Positions 10,697-18,335 of a stretch of DNA of 18,335 nucleotides are shown piece by piece. The notes beneath the pieces are model-generated. The model saw only the letters and a list, made by a program, of their open reading frames with translations, did not search any database and was not told the origin of the DNA. Origin of the DNA: Nymphaea colorata (taxonomy: Eukaryota; Streptophyta; Magnoliopsida; Nymphaeales; Nymphaeaceae); assembly GCF_008831285.2 (NCBI RefSeq), contig NW_022205014.1, positions 1 through 18,335 of the forward strand, given 5' to 3'. Every line of letters begins with the position of its first letter. The first letter of the stretch is position 1. A program made the translations under genes and the position numbers.

Positions 10697-11974
10697 TCAG
10701 TTCTATTCGATTTGTAAACTTCCATTCTTAAGGTAACCTCTCTTGATATCACTCCTGCGCTTGATCCATTCGAAGAACTCAAGTTGCTCACTTGAAGTCA
10801 AATAATGGATCTTGGCCTAGAACTTCATTCCGGAGGGAGGAGTAGGGGTTGGGCTTGATGAAGAGATGGTGTTTACTTCGCTTTTGAAATTTTAAGATTC
10901 TTTCTCAATCGAGTCGATGATGGAGTAGCATTCCTTGATATCAACTTCATCTTTTATATCGCTGATTGGCTCAATCGCGATTTGATCTCTGTAGCCATTG
11001 CTGCTGAGCTGCTCCTAGTAGCACTTCTAAAGGCAGTCCTCAATCAAAGAAATCTCTTGCTTTGATTTGCTGATTCTTTTTTGCTTATCCAACAGAAGAG
11101 TATATCTGTTCTTTAGAGCGTTTTCTGTTCGTCCTTCAAAGAAAAAGACTATTTCAGACCACTTCTTGTTGCCATTGTTGTTCTTTATCAACGACAGCAG
11201 TTGGATGTCTTCCTCAATGAGCCATGGTCCTTTTTTGAGTCTGGGGTTTAAAAAGCAATTCCAATGCTATCTGCACTGCTTAGAGCTTCTAAACACCTTC
11301 AAAGGCGAAGCGTTGCGGAAATAAAGCTATTCTGCAACGTTTTTCCAGTTAAGGTTTGTGAAGTTGTTGACAACGATACCATTCACTTGTTGATGCTAAA
11401 TGATCTCCCTCAGCAATTCACTCTCCTCGTTGCTCCAGTTGCAGTTGGAAAGATTGGTCTTTTTGATGCTGAGCCACTTGAACATGCAACTATTGCCAGA
11501 TACCCCTGGGATGAGTCGAGCGATTCTATCCCAATCTTCGATGGTAAGCTATTTATCAACATTTTCGATATTGTGCTTATCACAGTATTTTGAGATAACC
11601 CAGACGAGGATCTTTACGTCTTCCTCACTCCAGTTCTTTTTGAATCTTTTATTCTTGACCATCTTGTCGATCCTGGATGTGACCATACGGGCAACGGTCT
11701 AGTCACTGATATAAGTAGCAATCACCTTTTTGTTTTTGTTCACCTGTTCACAGTGCAGCAAAATGTCACCTCTGATGTCGCTTTTTCTGTGCTCGTGGAG
11801 TTCCTCCATGAATGTCATCAATCTTTCCTTAGCTTCCAGCAGTTCTGCATTTCTGTTGGGTGATTAAGCTGCTTGTAGCTTGGGCTCTGAGTTATATTCT
11901 TCCACTTATTCTTCTGACTGGCCCCAAATATTTTAATGATTTTCCATCAAAGACATTTCCGGTGAGAATCTCAT
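10697..11974 (-). CDS. Myb/SANT DNA-binding protein, three repeats
   Basis: This 425-residue protein is intact in one frame. It carries three tandem Myb/SANT helix-turn-helix repeats, so it probably binds DNA as a transcription or snRNA-promoter factor in the nucleus. Repeat 1 starts KKNWSEEDVKILVW (Trp115). Repeat 2 starts NCNWSNEESELLREI (Trp180) and ends SKQCREHWNCFLNPRLKKG. Repeat 3 starts GPWLIEEDIQLLSLI (Trp251) and ends RTENALKNRYTLLL. KQCRExW is the recognition-helix signature of Myb repeats, and its Glu (residue 236) is encoded by TAG at 11267-11269, the best single proof of the code. Residues 1-110 are acidic and helical; the C-terminal 120 residues hold a Ser/Pro tract (SSSSPTPTPPSG). 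Start ATG 11972-11974 is the first in frame; 11954-11956 is an alternative. An R1R2R3-type or SNAPC4-like role is possible. No frame breaks. Confidence 0.9.
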
Positions 11975-12984
11975 TTATTAAGTTATTATAACAGAATAAT
12001 CGAACCCTCCTCTAATACTCTATTTTTTAATTAAGTTTATTCGTTTCTAATTTTACACTAAAATCCTCTAAATTAGCTCGGGTGTTCATTTTGACCAGTC
12101 TGGGAAGCATTTGGAGACGAAAGAACTATTTTGCATATTCCAGATAAGTACAAAAGTACAATTTTGATTGATTTGTCGTGTTCTTTTTGCCATATCAGGA
12201 TTGCAGTATGCTCAATACCGCAGGTTCTATCGATATCGTTTATAAGTTTTGATCAAATTTCTCTCTGTAAAATCCGCTGAAATTTTTTGTTTAAGGCGTC
12301 GTTCCCAAGCCGTCTACTAAAGGGCCGAATTTGATGCTATTTAGAAGGGGTTAAGGTGCTTAATGATTAACTATGTTAGAAAAGTCGCCATTAATAAAAT
12401 AGTAGCAGATTATTTGATTTGAATATTATAAAATTTATTGGAAGAATAATGCCAAACTCAACCTCCAACCATAAAAAAGATGTCCAAAAATATGATAAGA
12501 TTCGGTCTTGGATTGTTTTCGTCTGAAAAGTTGAGTGGGACCGCAACTATGATATGAAATGGAAAGTTTGCTCATGTGCTCATCCAAAATATAGATAAAA
12601 TATAAGTCTGCATTTTCTTGAACTTAATTGCTAATTCTTCATTTATCTGATCGTTTTGAATGTTGCTTGCTTTATAAAAGCCTTCAATTATTTATCTGAC
12701 AACTCAAATTAATATATAAAGCCAAATAAGGCTGAACGATTAATAAATGATGGAAATGGTCAAATTAAGATTTTTTTTGTTATCAAGCCAACATGAATAG
12801 TTGACCGAAATGCTCTTTGAACACGAATATCATTCCAACTTCTTTACAAGTACTCTTTATTACTTTGATTTCCGAACACAAACCAAAAAATATCAACGAT
12901 TTTTTACCTTTAGAGTTGCTATTTTACTGATAATGTTGTTGTAAAGATAAATAATCGACATTAAGTATTATCTATTTGACATTT
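11975..12984. other. Gene-free divergent spacer (~1 kb)
   Basis: This is the longest stretch without a gene, lying between the divergent Myb (-) and SLC33 (+) genes. UGA codons occur in all plus frames and no open frame shows protein-like composition. I looked for tRNA A/B boxes, telomerase-RNA template sequence and strong hairpins and saw none that hold up. It is AT-rich and presumably holds both promoters; the size is out of line with the 30-210 bp spacing elsewhere. Confidence 0.5.
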
Positions 12985-14300
12985 ATGATAAAAACAGACG
13001 AGATTGCCTTCAAGCCAAGCATATTCACCAAGCTGTTCATCGGATACATCTACTTCATGCAAGGAGTCTACCTGGCTCTCGTGTCAACTATCGTGTATGT
13101 GTATCCCGTCTTCCCCAGCCCTGATGTGCTTAGCGACTTCAGCATCGCTGTCCTTCCCTTCAGCTTCAAGTACGTTACAGCACCAATCGTCGAAAAATAC
13201 ACCTTGAATTCATACGGACGTCGTAAATTTTGGATCTCGTTGAGCCTGTTCGCAACTGCGATTCTCACGTATCCTTTATCACTCATCGCGAATGATCAAG
13301 AGAACTATAAAGTGACGATTGCTCTCTTATTCATCATATTGCTCTTCATTTGCTTGGGAGATGTCGCTATCGATGCTGCAGCTGTAAAATAACTTGAGGA
13401 TCCTGTTCTAGCGGGATACTTGCAAGCAGTTACGCAGCCAGCAGGACTAATCTTTGGAAGCTTTTTAATTGTCAAAACTCTCAACCCAACCTTCTGGACC
13501 TTCATTGGCATAGAAGGCCCACTTTGTAGCACCCAAACTCTGCTAACTTTCATCTCAATAATAGGCTTCATCATTGCGGTGTTGATCCATCTCTACTACA
13601 AATAAAGAAGTAATCATTTAGCTATTTAGTTCCTGATGAAGAAAAATAAGATGAAGTCCCATCATTTAAAACTATCTTTAAATACTATCTTCATTTCATA
13701 AGGCCAAAGTACTCTTTATGCCGTCATGTGCTTTACTATCTCTTCGTAGGCCAAGGGCTAAAATTTTTTACTATTAACTTTGGCGCATAGGCTATCTATC
13801 GAGGCTTTTAGAAGGAACGTTTATCAGAAGTGCAAAATCTATGCGTTTTGGTCGCGTTTGTTATCAATACTATCTTGAGCAAGATTATCACAAAATAGAA
13901 GACCTACACATTTATTGTCTATATTTACTTCATACAGCTCGTGGTCTTTTCAGCAGTCTTTTACTCAGAATCCTTTGATGATAGTGTTGTCATCGGCACA
14001 ACTATCTTTATTCAGATAATCTCATACATTAAGTTTTTACTCCATTCAACTTTGACGAACGGGTTCGGACATAGCATATTTGCAGGATTGTGCCTCACCA
14101 CTCTAAATAGCTTCACCAACTTGGGAAGCAACTCGTGGCTTCAGCTAAAAGTTAATGGGATGTTCGGCTACTATAACTCGGTTGCAGGAGGGCTTATTTT
14201 AGCATGGGTCATTGGACTGTTCCTCATTCCCTTTTTAAATTGGATTAGAGGAGGCGAACCTTAATCTCATAGTGAGAAAATCCATGAGAAATAAAATTGA
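12985..14300 (+). CDS. Acetyl-CoA transporter, SLC33/AT-1 family (MFS fold)
   Basis: This protein of about 438 residues is a multi-pass transporter. SLC33 proteins carry acetyl-CoA into the ER/Golgi lumen for acetylation of lumenal proteins and glycans. The first half has hydrophobic segments starting at LFIGYIYFMQGVYL and FWISLSLFATAI, then the family block CLGDVAIDAAAVKELEDP with AVTQPAGLIFGSF, matching DVAxD in AT-1. The last third contains GLCLTTLNSFTNLGSNSW, equivalent to the AT-1 hallmark GGTYMTLLNTxSNLGGNWP, and a final membrane helix, LILAWVIGLFLIPFLNW. UAA at 13390-13392 and UAG in GA-E-AIYRGF-E-KERL read as Glu. One base is missing near 13600 in an A run (LYYK to KKESFSYLVPDEE), after which the frame runs to TGA 14298-14300. 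Start is ATG 12985. It is slightly short for the family, which usually has over 500 residues. Confidence 0.82.
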
Positions 14301-14944
14301 TATGAATATAAATACTCATATTAAAATAATTCCATAAATGGAAGACTAATAACTTTTTTGAATGCTATTTTTGGATCGATTATAAGTATTAGTGATTAAT
14401 CATCGATTTTAAGGAGTTTTTAAGTTGAATGCTTGTATATTCGAATAACAGACGTTTATTATTATTCGAGTTTTACTTTTTAGTCAACGTAGATAATTTA
14501 TTGGTAAAATTGGTCATGGCCAAGCTTATATACTGCCTGTTTCATTCATAATTTTCTAAAAATTCTTTGTTAACTGTCTATCTGCTTGTTGATCGAAGTT
14601 AGTTATTAGAAAAAATAAGCTAAAATTAACTGTTATGGAGCGCCAAGGAGTAAGATCATCTCGATTTTTCAAGGCTCGACCTGGTCTTACTCATTTTGTA
14701 ATAAAAAAATTCTTAGCCATTGATGTGAGCATCAAGAAAATGCCTTATTCAGATATAAATCATCTGTTAAGTCTTCTTTTGACCAAATTTGATGCTACAT
14801 AGACTTTCGAATGCAAATTTCATAGATTTTTGCTTACTTTTAGTAAAACGAGTTACCATTACCTGATTCAGTAAATTTAAGAGTATTAATTTGCCATCGA
14901 TTTGAAATCTAATAATCAATAAATATTAAAGAATCAATAAGCAG
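14301..14944. other. Spacer with one inverted repeat
   Basis: This AT-rich spacer lies between the SLC33 gene and the small 14945 gene. A minus-strand frame from ATG at 14517 is open for roughly 95 codons and then runs antisense into the SLC33 gene, but its composition follows the local AT content and it has no motif, so I do not call it. The one ordered element is the hairpin at 14648-14692. Confidence 0.45.
14648..14692. other. Inverted repeat / potential RNA hairpin
   Basis: GAGTAAGATCA at 14648-14658 pairs with TGGTCTTACTC at 14682-14692, an 11-bp stem with one G-U type wobble and a 23-base loop. It lies about 350 bp past the SLC33 stop and 250 bp before the next ATG. It could be a transcript 3' structure, part of a small RNA, or chance; there is no U-run directly after it. 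Confidence 0.4.
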
Positions 14945-15271
14945 ATGAGCGGAAAACACCTAGTCGAAAGGATCTACAGAGAGTCCTCCCAACGATGCGC
15001 AAGAGAAAAGATTGATATCAGCGACCTATCAGAGGAAGAGTTCCTTAGAGGTTATTAAAACGACCCTTTCTTCAGAGCAAGAGTCGATGTTGAGCTCGAA
15101 AAGATCATGAAAGCAATCAGTGATCCGAACTTCAAGCCGGCCAAACCAGAAGCTTGCCCGGAAAATCAAAATCTCAACGAAACAACATTCAAAAAGAAAA
15201 GCAGTATTGACTGCGAAAAAGAGCTCATAAAGTGCCAGAGGTACATCGACATACTTACTTTTAAACGATGA
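14945..15271 (+). CDS. Small hydrophilic protein, unknown function
   Basis: I do not recognise this 108-residue protein. It is intact in one frame from ATG to TGA (15269-15271), starting MSGKHLVERIYRESSQRC. It is rich in Glu, Lys, Arg and Asp, with an acidic helical stretch (DISDLSEEEFLRGY, followed by an in-frame TAA read as Glu) and four to five cysteines spread out (including PEACPE, DCEKEL, KCQRY) without a zinc-finger spacing. There is no signal peptide or membrane segment. Codon use and absence of breaks support a real gene. Confidence 0.65.
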
Positions 15272-15479
15272 TCATTTCTTCTCTTTTTGTTCAATATTTC
15301 TTGCTCTTTTTTTAAATATAAGAAAATCATTAAGTTTTGATCTGGAGTACCCCTATTACAGGTAGATTCGTTAGCTTTCTAAAACTGGCTCCATCAATCT
15401 CATTTTCTTTGTTGCTCAGCCTTTTAATTTTTGGAGTTAAATTTATGAACAGTAATAAAAATAGTGATTAGTCTCGATA

Positions 15480-16027
15480 ATGAAGGAGAGCGAAGCTGAA
15501 GTTATAGAAAGTCTATAGAAAGATGAGTTGGGTAATGAACTTGTTCTCAACGAGTGTAACACCATGAACCTGCATAACCAGTATCTGAAACCCTTCGATA
15601 GCCATCACATTAACTGCCTCCTTACTATCCGCAAGAGAGAATAGAGCAAATCAATTCATATTGATAGTCCTTATAAGGCCTCTTCAAATGAACCGAGCAA
15701 AGATATGAGTGTTTCCATCGAAACAAGCAAGCAGATGCTGATGAAATAAGACCAAGCCGATAACTCGTTGATATTTCGACCAAAAAATAAAAGAAGATAG
15801 CAAGAAGATGCTTGCTTCCATGAACCTCCAGCCAAAATTGATAAAAAAGATAAAGTTATTCCTTTCAATCAGGAAAAAGGGAAAAACCAGCCATTTAAAA
15901 TACTTACTCGCAAATCCCAAGAGTATTAGCCTTTGATTTAATGGACTTAAACATAGAATCCAGCGAATATGACGCTCCCAAGCTGATTTTCAATCATGAT
16001 TGGATTTTCCCAAATTAATAATATTGA
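15480..16027 (+). CDS. Small hydrophilic protein, unknown function, one frame break
   Basis: This unrecognised protein of about 182 residues starts MKESEAEVIESLEKDELGNE. It is charged and Ser/Lys/Glu-rich (KASSNEPSKDMSVSIETSKQ), with a basic patch RPKNKRRE near residue 105, and looks largely disordered. No known motif, signal peptide or membrane helix is present. In the first frame it closes at TGA 15984-15986. One missing T near 15938 moves it into a more protein-like end, DLNIESSEYDAPKLIF then NHDWIFPNEEY, with TGA at 16025-16027. It is tandem to the 14945 gene, about 210 bp apart, and converges on the PHD gene with 67 bp between. Confidence 0.6.
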
Positions 16028-16094
16028 GTTATCCGGCTCAACGACTTCAGGTATAGATTAGAATTTATATTAATGAATGATAAATTAGACAGAA

Positions 16095-18257
16095 TCACTT
16101 GATTGCGAGCTATTTGTTCAAGCGCAAAATAGCTTATTCTGGGGTGACTTGTTCCTTCTTTACAAAGTCATTCAAGTAGCGAAGTTCATTCTCTTTTGTC
16201 TTGTTGATGGGAGCTTTTGGTTCGTTTTTGTACTTATCGAGTTTCAGTTTTCCTTTTCTGAACTGCTAATAGTGATGGCAACAGAGCTTATTCGTTCCCC
16301 AAGGCCCTAACTCGAAACTTTTTGCATATCTTGTTCCACAGAACCTGCACCAGCTGTGCGCATATTCAGCAAAATTGAACTGGTCAATAGGAGTTAGGTT
16401 GAAATCGGCGTATTGGTACTTGAATGCTGCGAAGATATTCTCAGTAGGCTCAGTTTTACTCTTAGACTTTGATTTTGTTGTAGAGCTGAGGAGTTGCAAT
16501 TATTTTTGAGCTTGCTCTGCTTCTTCTATTTATCTTTCTCGTTCTCATCTTTTTCTTTTGATTTTTTGTGCTTGCTGCTCGATTTACTTTGGTTGAGCTA
16601 TTATTTTATCTTAGGGCTCTCATCTGCTTCTTCCTATTATTGCTTTTAAAGCTTGGCTTACTAATTTGACTTCTCAATGCTCATTGGTTCAGGCTCGTCT
16701 TAATCTTTTCTAAACCTTTTTGACCTTCTAAGTTTCGATGCATCATCTGGCTTTTATTTCGGCTTCTCAGCTTTCTACTATAATTTTGGCTATGAGTTTT
16801 CTTGCTATTCATTTTTTTGTTGAGCAGATTAGCTTTACTTTTCTTTGACCTTTTTATCTGATTTTACTTCTTTGGATTTTTTCTTCAGATTCGCCTTGTC
16901 CTTTTTACTTGGCTTGAATTTTCTGATTTAATCGATAATGTGCTAAACAGATTCATTTTGTTTCAAATGTGCAGCACAGATATAATAGTGGTCTGTTCCG
17001 AGCCTTATGAACTGCTATTTATCTTGGCATTTGTCATGGTAGCTTCGACAGCATCGAATGCAGCAGTAAGTTTTGAGCTTTGTAGATTTTGAATCTATTC
17101 CGTAGCATGAGTTGCAATAATGGGAAGGGCATCTGAATAGTTTGCTCACGTTAGAGACATCTTTGACAGTCTTCCCAGTATGATCTGAAAATTTTCCACA
17201 AAATTCACTTGAAAACAAGCATTTCAAATGGTAGAATTTGTTGCATTTGGCAGCAGCAGAACATTTGTAGACATTCGTCTAGTCTCCTTCAGTTTCTTAT
17301 TTCTTAGACTTTGAGCTCCTTTTTTTCTTACTGTTTGAAACAATCTCCTCTTCTATGTAGATTCCAATTTAGAGGCATATGGAGCATTTAAATTGATAAT
17401 TCTTCTCTTTGCAGTTCGTGCATTTGATGTCATTCACTTTCTTCTATTTCCATTGATCGTAATTCATACCGAATTCTTACAATTCGACGCTATCAAGCTT
17501 GGCGGTTTAGTCTTTATTGTGCTGTTCAAAGCATTTACGATGGAAGGATTGGCCACATGCACCTTTGCAAAAGATAGTGCATTTAGGCCTCTAGCATCTA
17601 GCACAAAGTCTTTAGAATTATTAGCTGGCTTTTTCCTATTCGTTATTTTTGTCTTCCTATTCTGGAGAGGGTGTTTATTATTTTTCCTCTGAGACATCAG
17701 ATATTTCATCCTATCTTTAGCCTTGCATATCAAGTCCATAGTTTTCATCTTTATTCTTCTTCAGTCGTTTAATTCTACTGCTTTCCCGCTTATCCTGAGG
17801 TGGAGGAGTAGGTTGATGCTATCTCTTCTCATGAATTGGATTGGTGGAGATAATAATGTCCTACTCTTTGATCTTAAATCTTCTGGAAGGCTTTGTGATT
17901 TCGATTGAGAGCTGATCGGCAATATCTCTGAAGTGTCTGTTAAAGTGTCTTTCGCTGTTTATAGCTTAAAGGAATCTTTGAAGGTTTCTTTCATCTTAAG
18001 CATTAAAGCCAGTGCCAAGGGTTTTTGCTTCACAAAGTTAAGGACGATTCTATAGGTTTCAAGCATAAGTTCCTGCTGCAGCTCAATTGTTGAATATTAT
18101 TTGAGCTATTTCCGCTTTTTCACAAGCTTGTCAACTGGAGTTTAGATTCCTTTGAGTGCCTGCTCCCAAAAATCAGGGGCATCGATATTGATATCGTTAG
18201 TTTCCTCTGATTTGAACTTGGTCTTTGAAAAGGTGCATGAATTTTGAGTGATTGCAT
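16095..18257 (-). CDS. Chromatin protein: NSD-like PHD cassette plus C-terminal GATA-like zinc finger
   Basis: This protein of about 720 residues is probably nuclear and reads histone marks. An N-terminal helical part (ELQQELMLETYRIVLNFVKQ; LQRFLEAINSERHFNRHF) leads to an acidic linker. PHD1 (about 17620-17530) is CARCERPKCTIFCKGACG followed by QSFHRKC. PHD2 (about 17430-17190) starts KCTNCKEKNYQFKCSICLE and continues KCSAAAKCNKFYHLKC. PHD3 (about 17140-16975) is FRCPSHYCNSCYGID then CIRCCRSYHDKC, ending YYICAAH. Order and spacing match the PHD array of NSD methyltransferases, but no SET domain follows. Instead there is a long Lys/Glu/Ser tract and a GATA-like finger, WCRFCGTRYAKSFELGPWG then TNKLCCHHY (about 16372-16270). 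Frame breaks lie at T runs near 18024 and 16505. Stop TGA is 16095-16097. The start is uncertain: ATG 18255-18257 needs one more lost base, and otherwise the frame is open into the telomere, so the N-terminus may be missing. Confidence 0.82.
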
Positions 18258-18264
18258 ATTCGAC

Positions 18265-18335
18265 TTGGGGTTGGGGTTGGGGTTGGGGTTGGGGTTGGGT
18301 TGGGGTTGGGGTTGGGGTTGGGGTTGGGGTTGGGG
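18265..18335 (+). repeat. Telomere, (TTGGGG)n
   Basis: Twelve tandem TTGGGG units end the window with the G-strand running 3' outwards, as at a right chromosome end. Eleven units are perfect; the one at 18295-18299 is TTGGG, one G short. G4T2 is the repeat of oligohymenophorean ciliates such as Tetrahymena. The junction is abrupt: CGAC (18261-18264) then repeats, with no subtelomeric repeat inside it. Confidence 0.97.

Noticed and set aside
11067-11702. Overlapping plus-strand frames of 85-109 codons
   Set aside because: They are antisense shadows of the Myb gene, whose minus-strand frame is intact and carries three recognisable repeats.
11996-12012. tRNA-like T-arm (ATCGAACCCTCC) on the minus strand
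   Set aside because: The flanks do not form a T stem and no acceptor, D or anticodon arms follow.
13590-13630. Euplotes-style +1 frameshift at AAA-UAA in the SLC33 gene
   Set aside because: UAA is sense here, and the downstream frame is -1, not +1.
14230-14517. Minus-strand open frame from ATG 14517
   Set aside because: It runs antisense into the SLC33 gene with AT-biased composition and no motif.
16266-17748. Short minus-strand frames with apparent TAA/TAG stops, as separate small zinc-finger genes
   Set aside because: With UAR as Glu they join into one long PHD/GATA-like protein with few frame breaks.
18265-18335. Telomere-proximal repeat as a telomerase RNA template or internal repeat
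   Set aside because: It is terminal, tandem and runs to the end of the window; no C4A2-type template occurs elsewhere.

Overview
This window is the right end of a ciliate macronuclear chromosome. It ends in 12 tandem TTGGGG telomere repeats (18265-18335). UGA is the only stop codon that fits the genes, and UAA and UAG are common inside them. At strongly conserved positions these two codons stand where relatives have glutamate: the Myb motif KQCR-E-HW, the ABC motif EEA-E and Walker B LD-E-P, and the Rab motif E-TS. UAA/UAG=Glu with UGA=stop is the code of peritrich ciliates (Oligohymenophorea), and G4T2 telomeres agree with that. No gene needed an intron to be read.

Layout, left to right: bases 1-535 hold nothing I can support. 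A SET-domain protein (-, 536-1206) diverges from a full-length subfamily-A type ABC transporter (+, 1308-5330). Next come a Rab-like GTPase with a long N-terminal extension (+, 5520-6900), an unrecognised and badly broken frame (+, about 7094-7713) and a coiled-coil protein (+, 7885-8960). A second, longer coiled-coil protein (-, 9060-10664) lies only 32 bp downstream of a three-repeat Myb protein (-, 10697-11974). After about 1 kb without a gene there is an acetyl-CoA transporter of the SLC33/AT-1 family (+, 12985-14300), then two small unknown proteins (+, 14945-15271 and 15480-16027). Last is a chromatin-type protein (-, 16095-18257) with an NSD-like string of PHD fingers and a GATA-like zinc finger, whose start lies about 7 bp from the telomere. 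Spacing is otherwise tight (32-210 bp).

A technical feature dominates the window. Most genes change reading frame at one or more points, and every break I could resolve has the same sign: one base too few, usually in a short run of A, T, G or C. The breaks are dense in the ABC, Rab and 7.1-7.7 kb genes, sparse elsewhere, and absent from the Myb gene and the 14945 gene. The simplest reading is loss of homopolymer bases in a long-read assembly; the one short TTGGG telomere repeat fits this. Genuine -1 recoding or decay cannot be excluded from the sequence alone. Frame-broken genes are therefore given as single CDS spans with the breaks described.

Functionally the window is a mixed housekeeping and regulatory neighbourhood: histone methylation and chromatin reading (SET, PHD/GATA, Myb), membrane transport (ABC-A, SLC33), vesicle traffic (Rab) and cytoskeletal or scaffold coiled coils. 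Nothing suggests an operon, virus, transposon or CRISPR array.
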